From the NCBI GenBank assembly GCA_907163225.1, contig OU015322.1, positions 930,001 to 994,000 on the forward strand: a stretch of 64,000 nt of DNA, read 5' to 3'. The first letter of the stretch is position 1. Each line of letters starts with the position of its first letter. This DNA comes from an uncultured Rhodocyclaceae bacterium (lineage in GTDB: Bacteria; Pseudomonadota; Gammaproteobacteria; Burkholderiales; Rhodocyclaceae). A program made the translations under genes and the position numbers. The notes below the pieces were generated by a model. The model worked only from the letters and a program-made list of their open reading frames with translations. It was not told where the DNA came from and searched no databases. Below are positions 17,015 through 25,663 of this stretch, in pieces.

Positions 17015-18478
17015 ATGAACACCATTGCCTCCTCAACCGATTGCCCCCAGCCGCCGGCTGCGGCTGCTCCACCGCATCTGGGCAGCACCTCGCGTTTTGG
17101 CCGGGTTGCCAGTCTGCATGTTGGGCGTGACAACCTGATCAACGTCATCGAGGTCGTACTTGACCCACTGGTGCTAACGCTGTCGGTCTGGGTCATCGGC
17201 TTCATGGAAGAAGGCGAACTCACCCTTCCTTACCTGATTCTCTCGTTGATGGCCTTTTCGCTGACCTTTCCGGCGCGGCCCCGCCTTGAGGAGTCCTTTT
17301 CTCGCAGTGTGATCAGCATCATTTCGAGCTGGCTGCTGCTGGCTTCTCTGATTTTCTTGTTTGGTTACGCAACCAAGGGCTTGAGCCTGTATTCAGGCCA
17401 CGCCATTGTGACCTGGCTATGGGCTGCCCCGGTCGGCCTGATTGTGGCAAACGGTTTGTTCCGCCTTGCCGCGCCAATTTTGCTACAGGCCCAGGGCGCC
17501 AAGCGCGCCGTGATTATCGGCATGAACGAGCAAGGTGCTCAACTGGCGAGCCGTCTGGCCGATAGTCCCTACAGTGACCTGAAGATGCACGGCTTCTTCG
17601 ACGACCGGAACATTGAGCGCCTGCATGCCATCGGTCACGATGGCCCTCTGCTTGGCCGAATTATTGAAGTGGCGGACTACGCGAAGCGGGAACAGATCAA
17701 CCTGATCTATATTTCACTGCCGATGGCAACGCAGCCGCGCATCCTGCGCTTGCTGGACGAATTGCGCGACACAACTGCATCGATCTATTTCGTGCCGGAT
17801 CTGTTTGTCACCGACATTATCCAGAGCCGCATGGAAACGGTTTGCGACATGCCGGTGGTTTCTGTCTGCGAAACACCGTTTACCGGAACCAATGGCCTGG
17901 TCAAACGACTGTCGGATATCGTGCTCTCGCTGCTGATTTTGCTGCTCATTTCGCCCATTCTGCTGGGTATCGCCTGCGGCGTGAAGCTGACCTCTCCGGG
18001 GCCGATCATATTCCGGCAGCGCCGCTACGGGCTGGATGGTCAGGAAATCGTTGTTTATAAATTCCGCTCGATGACAGTTTGCGAAGATGGTTCAAAGATC
18101 ACTCAGGCAAGCAAGGGCGACATGCGGATCACCCGCCTCGGTCGCATTTTGCGCAAGACTTCGCTTGATGAATTGCCACAATTCGTCAATGTGCTGCAAG
18201 GCCGCATGAGCATCGTCGGCCCCCGCCCGCATGCGGTCGCGCACAACGAACAGTATCGCAAGCTGATCAACGGCTACATGGTGCGCCACAAGGTCAAGCC
18301 GGGCATCACCGGCTGGGCTCAGGTTAACGGCCTGCGCGGCGAAACCGAGACACTTGACAAGATGAAGGCGCGCGTCGATTGCGACCTCGATTATCTGCGT
18401 CACTGGTCACTGGGGCTGGATCTGTACATCATTTTCAAGACAGTGGCTGTGGTCTTCAAAGATCAGTATGCCTATTAG
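17015..18478 (+). CDS. wcaJ: Undecaprenyl-phosphate glycosyl-1-phosphate transferase (WcaJ-like)
   Basis: The product (487 aa) is a polyisoprenyl-phosphate hexose-1-phosphate transferase. Four hydrophobic N-terminal segments (about residues 45-155) come first. A Rossmann-like middle domain begins 'AKRAVIIGMNEQGAQLA'. A re-entrant helix and cytoplasmic catalytic domain follow, starting 'KRLSDIVLSLLILLLIS', with 'FRQRRYGLDGQEIVVYKFRS' and 'KPGITGWAQVNGLRGE'. It starts the repeat unit by moving a sugar-1-phosphate, typically glucose or galactose, onto undecaprenyl phosphate. ATG 17015 is preferred to TTG 17000. It overlaps the VanZ-like gene by 11 bases. Confidence 0.92.
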   Translation: MNTIASSTDCPQPPAAAAPPHLGSTSRFGRVASLHVGRDNLINVIEVVLDPLVLTLSVWVIGFMEEGELTLPYLILSLMAFSLTFPARPRLEESFSRSVISIISSWLLLASLIFLFGYATKGLSLYSGHAIVTWLWAAPVGLIVANGLFRLAAPILLQAQGAKRAVIIGMNEQGAQLASRLADSPYSDLKMHGFFDDRNIERLHAIGHDGPLLGRIIEVADYAKREQINLIYISLPMATQPRILRLLDELRDTTASIYFVPDLFVTDIIQSRMETVCDMPVVSVCETPFTGTNGLVKRLSDIVLSLLILLLISPILLGIACGVKLTSPGPIIFRQRRYGLDGQEIVVYKFRSMTVCEDGSKITQASKGDMRITRLGRILRKTSLDELPQFVNVLQGRMSIVGPRPHAVAHNEQYRKLINGYMVRHKVKPGITGWAQVNGLRGETETLDKMKARVDCDLDYLRHWSLGLDLYIIFKTVAVVFKDQYAY

Positions 18479-18854
18479 ATTGAGCCAGGGCGGCACTCTT
18501 GGCCGCTTGGGGCTGTTTGTCGTTCTCGCCATATTCATTCTGCTTTTCGGCTTCGGCAGCACGTCGGCATCTGGCGGCCTGGTTTCAGCGCCTTGGGACA
18601 AAATCGTTCACTTCTGCGTTTTTGCCACACTGGTCGTTGGCTTGCGTGTCACGATGCCCGGGCTTTCAGCTTTGACCATCGGCGCCCTGGCGCTCTGCAT
18701 CGGTTTGGCCGACGAGTTGCATCAGTATTTGGTTCCTGACAGACAACCCGAGCTTGATGACTGGCTGGCCGATCTGGCAGGAACGCTCTGCGGGCTGCTG
18801 GTCTGGCGCAAACTGGCACGTCTTCCCTTTTTCGGTGAGCAATGCCGACCATGA
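18468..18854 (+). CDS. VanZ-like membrane protein
   Basis: The product (128 aa) has about four hydrophobic segments and the VanZ-like pattern 'WDKIVHFCVFATLVVGL' (DKxxHfxxf), later 'GLADELHQYLVPDRQPELDD' (DExxQxxxPxRxxxxxD) and 'DWLADLAGTLCGLL'. Small VanZ-family proteins are common at the ends of polysaccharide loci, where their role is not settled. It overlaps the wcaJ gene by 11 bases and the transglycosylase gene by 13, so the three are one transcription unit. Confidence 0.85.
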   Translation: MPIRLSQGGTLGRLGLFVVLAIFILLFGFGSTSASGGLVSAPWDKIVHFCVFATLVVGLRVTMPGLSALTIGALALCIGLADELHQYLVPDRQPELDDWLADLAGTLCGLLVWRKLARLPFFGEQCRP

Positions 18855-19519
18855 AGGCAAGGCTGGCCATCGTGGTGGGCATGTTGGCCACTGCCAACAG
18901 TGCCTTGGCGCTAGACTCGTCGGCCTATCGCCTGCAACTGGGCGGAGGCGGCAACTATCGTTTGCAAACAGAATCGACGGCAATCGGCGTTCGCCCTGGC
19001 CGGCTGTTCAACAAGCCCTCGCCGACCCTGGCTGCAAAGCCCTACGCTGACGAGATCGCCTCGGCAGCACATGAGGCTGGCGTAGACCCTGCCCTGGTGC
19101 ACGCGGTGATTCAGGTCGAATCGGCATATCGAGCCGATGCCGTCTCGGCAAAAGGCGCGCTGGGGCTGATGCAAGTGATGCCGGATACAGCACGCCGCTT
19201 CGGAGTTCAGGATGCAAGCGAACCCAAGGCGAACCTGAAGGCAGGTACGCGTTATCTTCGCGTATTGCTCGACCAGTTCGATCAGCGTATCGAACTGGCC
19301 CTGGCAGCCTACAATGCCGGCGAGGGTGCTGTCTTGCGCTACGCCGGCAACATTCCGCCCTATCCTGAGACCCAGCGCTACGTTCCAGCGGTCATGGGCA
19401 AATTCAATGAGTGGCGGACCATACCCGCCCCGAAGAAAGCCGACTACCTGGCCGGAACACGGTTACAGAAGGCTGAGGCGAGGAACGAAGCCTTGCCGAA
19501 TCGCCCGCAAAAACTGTAA
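18842..19519 (+). CDS. Periplasmic lytic transglycosylase (SLT family)
   Basis: The product (225 aa) has an N-terminal signal peptide ('KARLAIVVGMLATANSALAL') and a Slt70/goose-lysozyme-like catalytic domain. The general acid Glu sits in 'VIQVESAYRADAVSAKGALG', followed by 'LMQVMPDTARRFGV' and 'ALAAYNAGEGAV'. It cuts peptidoglycan to 1,6-anhydro-muropeptides. In this position it may open the wall for polysaccharide export machinery. ATG 18842 is taken as the start; ATG 18851 is a close alternative. The last gene of the + strand run, it converges on nsrR with 22 bases between the stops. Confidence 0.88.
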   Translation: MPTMKARLAIVVGMLATANSALALDSSAYRLQLGGGGNYRLQTESTAIGVRPGRLFNKPSPTLAAKPYADEIASAAHEAGVDPALVHAVIQVESAYRADAVSAKGALGLMQVMPDTARRFGVQDASEPKANLKAGTRYLRVLLDQFDQRIELALAAYNAGEGAVLRYAGNIPPYPETQRYVPAVMGKFNEWRTIPAPKKADYLAGTRLQKAEARNEALPNRPQKL

Positions 19520-19541
19520 ACCGCCGAGGCTTGGCGCAGAA

Positions 19542-19991
19542 TTACAGTGTTTTTCCAGGTTGACCGCAGCCCGCCATCGGCATCAGCCCGCCAGGGGTGC
19601 GCAGCAGGTCGGCCAGCGTGTAGCCATCAAGGACGAGGAACATCGCCTTCAGCGCCTGGTTAAGAATTGCAGGCAAGCAACAGACGCCCTGAATCCGGCA
19701 AGTGGAATCCTCGGCAAAGCATTCGGCCAGCGCGAAGTCGCTTTCGGCATGCCGGATCACTTCACCGACGACAATATCCTGCGCCTCGCGGGCAAGCCTC
19801 AGGCCGCCCCCCTTGCCGCGCACGGTCTCGATGTAGCCGCTGCGCCCGAGTTGATGCACCACTTTCATCAAATGGCTTTTTGAAATTTCGTGGGCGGCAG
19901 CGATCTCGGCGATCGTTGCCAGCCGGCCTTTTTGCACGCCGAGGTACATCAGTACGCGCAAGTTGTAGTCGGAAAAGGCGCTCAGTCGCAT
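19542..19991 (-). CDS. nsrR: Rrf2-family nitric-oxide-sensing repressor NsrR
   Basis: The product (149 aa) has the Rrf2 winged helix: 'MRLSAFSDYNLRVLMYLG' at the N-terminus and a recognition region in 'EISKSHLMKVVHQLGRSGYI'. The wing 'VRGKGGGLRLA' follows, then three cysteines spaced C-x6-C-x5-C ('ECFAEDSTCRIQGVC') that bind the Fe-S cluster in NsrR. NO destroys the cluster and relieves repression. An NsrR-like palindrome lies 11 bases before its start codon, so it probably represses itself, and perhaps the divergent ccoG. IscR is less likely because its cysteine spacing differs. Confidence 0.9.
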   Translation of the reverse strand: MRLSAFSDYNLRVLMYLGVQKGRLATIAEIAAAHEISKSHLMKVVHQLGRSGYIETVRGKGGGLRLAREAQDIVVGEVIRHAESDFALAECFAEDSTCRIQGVCCLPAILNQALKAMFLVLDGYTLADLLRTPGGLMPMAGCGQPGKTL

Positions 19992-20001
19992 GGCGGCTCA
20001 A

Positions 20002-20024
20002 TAGATATATTTAAAATATTGCTT
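20002..20024. promoter_or_regulatory. Probable NsrR operator
   Basis: TAGATATATTTAAAATATT then GCTT is an imperfect 11-1-11 palindrome centred on ATATTT-A-AAATAT. By eye it agrees with the E. coli NsrR consensus at about 16 of 23 positions. It lies in the divergent nsrR-ccoG gap. Confidence 0.6.
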
Positions 20025-20120
20025 ATAGCGGTACGGGTTGATAGCATCAAGTTTTATCTGATCTCTATCTTATGCCAATCTGCGGCGCAATCTGCCCGGC
20101 AAGGCATACACGGAAGACTC

Positions 20121-21524
20121 ATGGCCAAGCAGCCCGCGAAGAAAGTATTTGAAATCAAACAGGTCGTCGATCCTGACGCCAAGGTCTATCCGCGTTCGAT
20201 CAGCGGCCCTTACACCCGATGGCGCTGGATTTTCGTGTGGCTGACCCAGATCATTTTCTATGGCCTGTGCTGGGTACCCTGGCATGGCCGGCAGGCGATC
20301 CTGTTCGATATCGACACCCGCAAGTTCTATTTCTTCGACCTGGTGCTCTGGCCGCAGGACACGATTTATCTCGTGCTGCTCATGATCCTCGGCGCTTTCA
20401 CCCTCTTCCTGTTTACCGCCGTCGCTGGGCGATTGTGGTGCGGCTACACCTGCCCGCAAACGGTTTATACGGAAATATTCCTGTGGTTCGAGAAGATGAT
20501 CGAGGGCGAGCGGCCACAGCGCATCAAGCTCGATGCCGCCCCGTGGTCGCCTCGCAAGCTGGCGATCAAGAGCGCCAAGCACGCAACTTGGATCGTCTTT
20601 TCAATGTGGACCGGGATTACCTTCGTCGGCTATTTCATGCCGATTCGCGACCTGCTGAGTGATCTGATCACCTTATCGCCGGGTGCGTGGTCGTCGTTCT
20701 GGGTAATCTTCTACGCCTTCGCCACCTATGGCAACGCCGGCTTCCTGCGCGACCAGATGTGCCGGCAGATCTGCCCCTACGCCCGCTTCCAGTTCGTGAT
20801 GTTCGACCCCGACACGCTGATCATTGCCTACGACACAGCGCGTGGCGACTCCCGCGGCCCGCGCGCCAAGGGTGCCGATCCGAAGGCCTTGGGACTCGGT
20901 GATTGCGTCGATTGCGGCATCTGCGTCCAGGTCTGCCCGACCGGCATCGACATCCGCAATGGCTTGCAGAATGAATGTATCGGCTGTGCCGCCTGCATCG
21001 ACGCCTGTGATCAGGTCATGGACAAGATGGATTACCCGCGCGGCCTGATCCGCTATTCGACCGAAAACGCGGTGTCCATGCGCTTTACGACACTGGAGAT
21101 CATCAAACGGGCAGCCCGCCCGCGCGTCATTATCTACACGGCCATCCTGTTGGCGCTGACCGCCGCCACCGCCTGGTCGCTGGCCACGCGCGTACCGCTC
21201 AAAGTCAATATCCTGAAAGATCACAACGTGCTGTCGCGGGAAGGCGATGATGGCTCCATCGAGAACACTTATCGCCTGCAGATCATGAACACCGGCGTCC
21301 AAACGCGGAAGTTCCGGATCAGCATCGGCGGCCTCGAAGGCGCCCGCCTGAATGGCGACAGCGAAATCACCGTCCCCGGCGGCGAGATCGGCAGCCAGAC
21401 CGCCATTGTCAGCGCCGAGCCGGGCGCCACCCGATCCGGCGCGACGGCCATCACTTTCAGCGTGACCGACGTTGCTGACGAAAAAATCACCGTCACCGAG
21501 AGCTCAAAGTTCTGGATGCCGTGA
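20121..21524 (+). CDS. ccoG: Cytochrome c oxidase accessory protein CcoG (FixG/RdxA)
   Basis: The product (467 aa) is a membrane iron-sulfur protein. Transmembrane segments lie in the N-terminal half, including 'RLWCGYTCPQTVY' with its conserved cysteines. Two ferredoxin-type 4Fe-4S clusters come next ('DCVDCGICVQVCPTGIDIR' and 'ECIGCAACIDACDQV'). A further membrane segment and a C-terminal FixG immunoglobulin-like domain end the protein. CcoG is known to help copper reduction for assembly of cbb3-type cytochrome oxidase. ATG 20121 is the start; the frame is open much further up, but that part covers nsrR. No other cco gene is in the window. The nearby NsrR site suggests control by NO. Confidence 0.93.
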   Translation: MAKQPAKKVFEIKQVVDPDAKVYPRSISGPYTRWRWIFVWLTQIIFYGLCWVPWHGRQAILFDIDTRKFYFFDLVLWPQDTIYLVLLMILGAFTLFLFTAVAGRLWCGYTCPQTVYTEIFLWFEKMIEGERPQRIKLDAAPWSPRKLAIKSAKHATWIVFSMWTGITFVGYFMPIRDLLSDLITLSPGAWSSFWVIFYAFATYGNAGFLRDQMCRQICPYARFQFVMFDPDTLIIAYDTARGDSRGPRAKGADPKALGLGDCVDCGICVQVCPTGIDIRNGLQNECIGCAACIDACDQVMDKMDYPRGLIRYSTENAVSMRFTTLEIIKRAARPRVIIYTAILLALTAATAWSLATRVPLKVNILKDHNVLSREGDDGSIENTYRLQIMNTGVQTRKFRISIGGLEGARLNGDSEITVPGGEIGSQTAIVSAEPGATRSGATAITFSVTDVADEKITVTESSKFWMP

Positions 21525-21565
21525 AACCCTGATTCCATTGACCCTGGCGGCTAACACAGACGCCA

Positions 21566-21594
21566 CGGTCAACCGGAAAAATCGGCCAAAAATG
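21566..21594 (+). repeat. Dispersed GGTCAACCGG element
   Basis: A full copy: CGGTCAACCGGAAAAATC then GGCCAAAAATG. It is intergenic, between convergent ccoG and ndh, and its last bases form the start of the terminator stem. Confidence 0.8.
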
Positions 21595-21625
21595 CCCCGT
21601 GCCAAGTCGGCCGGGGCAATTTTTT
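21588..21625. terminator. Bidirectional terminator between ccoG and ndh
   Basis: The stem GCCCCG/CGGGGC is flanked by an A run on the left and AATTTTTT on the right. It can therefore work for both convergent genes. Confidence 0.75.
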
Positions 21626-21640
21626 GGCACCAGGGCAAGC

Positions 21641-23023
21641 TCAGTGCAGCTTGACGTGCGGCTCGGTACGACGCGTAATCAGGCGGGCCAGCGTATCCAG
21701 TGCGACTTTCATGAAGCCGTGCAAAGCCAGTTGATGCAGTTGATAGAGGGAAACGTACATCACGCGGGCGAAATAACCTTCCAGCCACAGATTGCCGCCG
21801 ACCAGCCCGCCCATCAGGTTACCTACGGTGGAGTACTTGCCGAGCGACACCAGCGATCCGAAATCGCGATAGCGCCAAGGCTTCAGCGGCTTGCCAGCCA
21901 GCCGCGCCTTGATCTGGCGAACCATGTGCGACGCCTGCTGATGCGCCGCCTGGGCGCGGGGCGGTACATTGACGCCCTCCTTGCCCAACCACGGGCAGGC
22001 GGCACAATCGCCCAACGAAAAGATGTGTTCGTCACGCGTCGTCTGCAACGTCGGCTCAACCACCAACTGGTTGATGCGATTCGACTCCAGCCCGCCAAAA
22101 TCCTTGAGCATTTCCGGCGCCTTGACCCCCGCAGCCCAGACCACCAGTTCGGCCGGAATGATTTCGCCGCTGGCGAGCCGCACACCATCAGGCAACACTT
22201 CGGCCACCGAGGCGCCGGTTCTCACCTCAACGCCAATCTCGCCAAGCAGGCGACGTGCTGCCACTGAAACCCGCTCCGGCACGGCAGGCAGGACGCGCGG
22301 CGCGGCTTCGATGAGGATAATTCGGATGTCCTCGCTCGGGTCGATGCGGTCGAGACCGTAGGAAACCAGCGTGCGCGTGGTTTTGTGCAGCTCGGCCGCC
22401 AGCTCGACACCGGTGGCACCGGCACCGATGATCGCGACAGTCAATTGCCCCGGCCGCTGCGGCTCACTCTGGGCGTGGGCACGAATGCAGGCATTGACCA
22501 GCCGGCGATGAAAGCGCGCAGCCTGGGCCGGTGTTTCGAGCGCAATCGCGTTTTCCTTGACGCCCGGCGTGCCGAAATCATTGGTCAGGCTGCCGATGCA
22601 GATGACCAGCGTGTCATAACGAAAAACGCGCGGGGCAATCACCTGCTCGCCATGCTCGTCGATGTAGGGCGCTGTCGTCACCAGACGCTTGTCACGATCA
22701 ATGCCGACCACCTCACCGTAACGGTAACGGTAGCCGTGCCAGTAGGACTGGGCCAGGTGATTCAGTTCATAGGCGCCGAGATCCATGCTGCCTGCAGCAA
22801 TTTCATGAAGATGCGGCTTCCAGAAATGGGTCTGCGATTTTTCAATCAGCGTCACCGCGGCCTTGTGCTGCTTGCCGAACCTGTCGCCGAGCGCGGTAAC
22901 CAGTTCAAGACCGCCGGCACCGCCGCCGATAACGACGACCTGGTGCAACTCAGCCTCGGGGCCGAGCACATTGAAAGGCTCGCCGGTGCTGTCCCTGCCG
23001 GTGGCGGGTTGTGCTGACTCCAT
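21641..23023 (-). CDS. ndh: Type II NADH dehydrogenase
   Basis: The product (460 aa) has two Rossmann folds: FAD binding at 'QVVVIGGGAGGLELV' and NADH binding at 'VAIIGAGATGVELAAEL'. 'FSLGDCAACPW' is the C-terminal FAD motif. A hydrophobic and amphipathic C-terminus should attach it to the inner membrane. It oxidises NADH and reduces quinone without pumping protons. ATG 23023 is chosen because GGAGA lies six bases before it. An upstream in-frame TTG at 23062 would add 13 residues. It is divergent from the kinase fusion gene at 23258 and convergent with ccoG. Confidence 0.93.
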   Translation of the reverse strand: MESAQPATGRDSTGEPFNVLGPEAELHQVVVIGGGAGGLELVTALGDRFGKQHKAAVTLIEKSQTHFWKPHLHEIAAGSMDLGAYELNHLAQSYWHGYRYRYGEVVGIDRDKRLVTTAPYIDEHGEQVIAPRVFRYDTLVICIGSLTNDFGTPGVKENAIALETPAQAARFHRRLVNACIRAHAQSEPQRPGQLTVAIIGAGATGVELAAELHKTTRTLVSYGLDRIDPSEDIRIILIEAAPRVLPAVPERVSVAARRLLGEIGVEVRTGASVAEVLPDGVRLASGEIIPAELVVWAAGVKAPEMLKDFGGLESNRINQLVVEPTLQTTRDEHIFSLGDCAACPWLGKEGVNVPPRAQAAHQQASHMVRQIKARLAGKPLKPWRYRDFGSLVSLGKYSTVGNLMGGLVGGNLWLEGYFARVMYVSLYQLHQLALHGFMKVALDTLARLITRRTEPHVKLH

Positions 23024-23257
23024 CTCGTTCTCCGTCGTTGGCAGTGTGGGGGTCGCTGACAATATCGCTCCTCCGAAAATTCAACCTCCCTGAAATCGCT
23101 GGAATTTCCTCATGAAAATCGCCGCAATAACCCCTTGAAATTCGCCGATTATTTCTCCGCAAAAGTAAAACCTGCGGCCATCCACGCTTTGCTGCGGCGC
23201 AACAAAATGGTAGTCTTTAGCACATAAAATAATGCCTTCAAGGCAAGGGAAAACAGC

Positions 23258-25576
23258 ATGAGTGAAATCGATCTGAAACGCTTCTTCCTTGAGCAGGTAC
23301 GCCTGTTCGAGAACTTTCCGGCCGACAAGGTCGAGGAAATCGTCATCAAGTCCCGCCTGGCGACTTATGAAGGCAACGAAGCCATCCTCGAAACCGGCGA
23401 CGAAGGCCGTTTCATCGGCGTCATGATCAGCGGCCACGCCGAGATATCGATGACTGACAACACCGGCTCCCGCGTCGTCATTACCCAACTCGGCGTTGGC
23501 GACGTGTTCGGTGTGATGTCGCTGCTCACCGGAGACCGCATCGTCGCCGACGTCATCGCCGGCAACCGCTGTTTCGTGCTGATGATTCCGCAGGACGTCT
23601 TCAACACGCACATCCTGACCAACCCGAAGGCCGTCGGCTACCTTTCCCGCCTGCTCGCCGATCGCACCCGCGCCATGTCGGTCGATCTGGTCACTGCCCA
23701 GGCCAATGCCGTCGCCCATTCGAGCGACCCCTACGCGCTGTCTCTGACCACCAACGAACCGGGCAAGGTCGTTGTCCTCAACGTCGGCATCACCCAGATT
23801 CATTTCGGCATCTACGACACCGAGGAAAGCGGCGCTGACATCCACGGCATCATCGACCACGCCGACCAGCTGGTCACGCTGATTACTGTCACGGTCGGGT
23901 CGCAGCAAAAAACCATAGAGCACTCGCCGTTCAAACTCTCTGACCTGTTCACCGTGATGCAGGAAGTCACCACCCTGCTCGGCAAGTCCTTCACCTTCCA
24001 TCCGGAAGACGTTACCGCCGTCGGCCATCGTGTCGTGCATGGCGGCAACAAGTTCTCCAGCTCGGTCGTCATCACACCGTCGGTGATCGCCGACATTGAG
24101 GAACTCTCGGTCTTCGCGCCGCTGCACAACCCGGTCAACGTCGCCGGCATCCGCGTTGCCATGAAGATGTTCCCTAACGTGCCGCAGGTTGCCGTTTTCG
24201 ACACCGCCTTCCACCAGACGCTGGCGCCCTACGCCTACCTCTACGGCCTGCCCTACGATCTTTACAAGCAGCACGGTATCCGCCGCTACGGCTTCCACGG
24301 CACCTCACACCGCTACGTTTCGCTGAAGTCAGCCGAAGTCCTGAAGCGCCCGCTCGGCGAGCTGGAAATCGTTTCCTGCCACCTCGGCATCGGCGCCTCG
24401 CTGTGCGCCATCGACCACGGCCGCTCGATCGACACGACGATGGGCATGACACCGAGCGACGGCCTGATCATGCCCAGCCGTTCTGGTAGCGTTGATCCTG
24501 CGGTGATGATCCACCTGATGGAAAAGCATCACATGTCGCCGGAACAGCTATCGACGCTGATCAACACTGAAAGCGGACTCAAGGGCATTTCAGGCATTTC
24601 CAGCGACATCCACGATATCGAGGAAGCCGCCGCCGATGGCCACCACCGCGCCCTGCTCGCCCACAAGGCCTACTGCTACCAGGTTCGCAAGAACATCGGC
24701 GCCTACGTCGCGGCGATGGGCGGCATCGATGTTCTCGCCTTCACCGGCGATGTCGGCGAAACCAGTGCTGCCGTGCGCAGCCTGGCCTGCCAGGGCCTCG
24801 GCTACATGGGCATCAAGCTGGACGAGGAAAAGAACCGCAACCTCACCCAGGTCAACTCCCACGCCATCATCTCCACCGACGATTCGCCGGTCACCATTTT
24901 GGTCGTCGCCAATGACGACGAGCGCTTGGTGGCCTGGGAAACGCTGCGTTCCATCGAGCGCAACCAGTTGCTGTTGGCCGCCAAGGCCGAAGATGCGCCG
25001 ATCCCGGTCGAAATCTCCGCCCACCACGTCCATCTGTCGCAGGCCGATGTCGAAAAACTGTTTGGCCCCGGCCACCAGCTGACGCCGGAACACGAACTGT
25101 CACAGCCCGGCCAGTTCGCCTGCGCCGAAAAAGTCCATCTGGTCGGCCCCAAAGGCCGCATCGCCAACGTCCGCGTGCTCGGCCCGACCCGCAAGGAAAC
25201 CCAGGTCGAAATCGCCATGACCGAACAGTTCAAGGTCGGCATCCAGCCACCAATCCGCGAATCCGGCGACCTCGCCGGCACGCCCGGCATGACGCTGGAA
25301 GGCCCGTACGGCACGTCGGTCATCGAACGCGGCGTGATCTGCGCCCAGCGCCACATCCACATGACGCCGGAAGACGCCATGCGCTTCCATGTCCGCGACA
25401 AATACGTAGTCCGCGTCCGCATCGAAGGCGAGCGCCAGCTCGTCTTCGGCGACGTCGTCGTCCGCGTCAATCCAGGCTATCGCCTGGCCATGCACATCGA
25501 CACCGACGAAGGCAACGCCGGCAACATCCAGACCGGCATGCTAGGCTACATCGAGGAAATCCAGAACCGGCATTGA
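23258..25576 (+). CDS. Fusion of cNMP-binding domain, acetate kinase-like domain and PduL phosphotransacylase
   Basis: Three domains are read in one frame of 772 aa. Residues 10-130 are a cyclic-nucleotide-binding fold ('LETGDEGRFIGVMISGHAE', 'GVGDVFGVMSLLTGDRIVADV'). Residues 170-565 are an acetate/propionate kinase (R258 in 'GHRVVHGG', H290, 'VFDTAFHQ', 'RRYGFHGTSHRY', R408, E501). Residues 583-760 are a complete PduL ('HHVHLS', 'AQRHIHMTPEDA', 'MHIDTDEGNA'). PduL swaps CoA for phosphate and the kinase makes ATP from the acyl phosphate. The kinase has unusual changes: NVGITQIH for NxGSSSxK, HLGIG for HLGNG, FTGDVGET for FTGGIGEN. Kinase activity is therefore uncertain. Transcription is single-gene, and AAGGG precedes ATG 23258. 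Confidence 0.9.
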   Translation: MSEIDLKRFFLEQVRLFENFPADKVEEIVIKSRLATYEGNEAILETGDEGRFIGVMISGHAEISMTDNTGSRVVITQLGVGDVFGVMSLLTGDRIVADVIAGNRCFVLMIPQDVFNTHILTNPKAVGYLSRLLADRTRAMSVDLVTAQANAVAHSSDPYALSLTTNEPGKVVVLNVGITQIHFGIYDTEESGADIHGIIDHADQLVTLITVTVGSQQKTIEHSPFKLSDLFTVMQEVTTLLGKSFTFHPEDVTAVGHRVVHGGNKFSSSVVITPSVIADIEELSVFAPLHNPVNVAGIRVAMKMFPNVPQVAVFDTAFHQTLAPYAYLYGLPYDLYKQHGIRRYGFHGTSHRYVSLKSAEVLKRPLGELEIVSCHLGIGASLCAIDHGRSIDTTMGMTPSDGLIMPSRSGSVDPAVMIHLMEKHHMSPEQLSTLINTESGLKGISGISSDIHDIEEAAADGHHRALLAHKAYCYQVRKNIGAYVAAMGGIDVLAFTGDVGETSAAVRSLACQGLGYMGIKLDEEKNRNLTQVNSHAIISTDDSPVTILVVANDDERLVAWETLRSIERNQLLLAAKAEDAPIPVEISAHHVHLSQADVEKLFGPGHQLTPEHELSQPGQFACAEKVHLVGPKGRIANVRVLGPTRKETQVEIAMTEQFKVGIQPPIRESGDLAGTPGMTLEGPYGTSVIERGVICAQRHIHMTPEDAMRFHVRDKYVVRVRIEGERQLVFGDVVVRVNPGYRLAMHIDTDEGNAGNIQTGMLGYIEEIQNRH

Positions 25577-25604
25577 TCGCTATGGCGGGACTTGAAGCAT
25601 CGGG

Positions 25605-25641
25605 AAGGGATGGCCGGCATTGCCCGCCATCCCTTGTTTTA
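25605..25641 (+). terminator. Terminator after the kinase-PduL fusion gene
   Basis: The stem AAGGGATGGC (25605-25614) pairs with GCCATCCCTT (25626-25635). It is followed by GTTTTA, between this gene and the convergent ovoA. Confidence 0.8.
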
Positions 25642-25663
25642 TGGAGCTAGGCGAACAGCTGAA

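Noticed and set aside
23081-24298. Minus-strand frame of 405 codons
   Set aside because: It covers the cNMP-binding and kinase part of the fusion gene on the opposite strand and has Asp/Val-rich nonsense composition.
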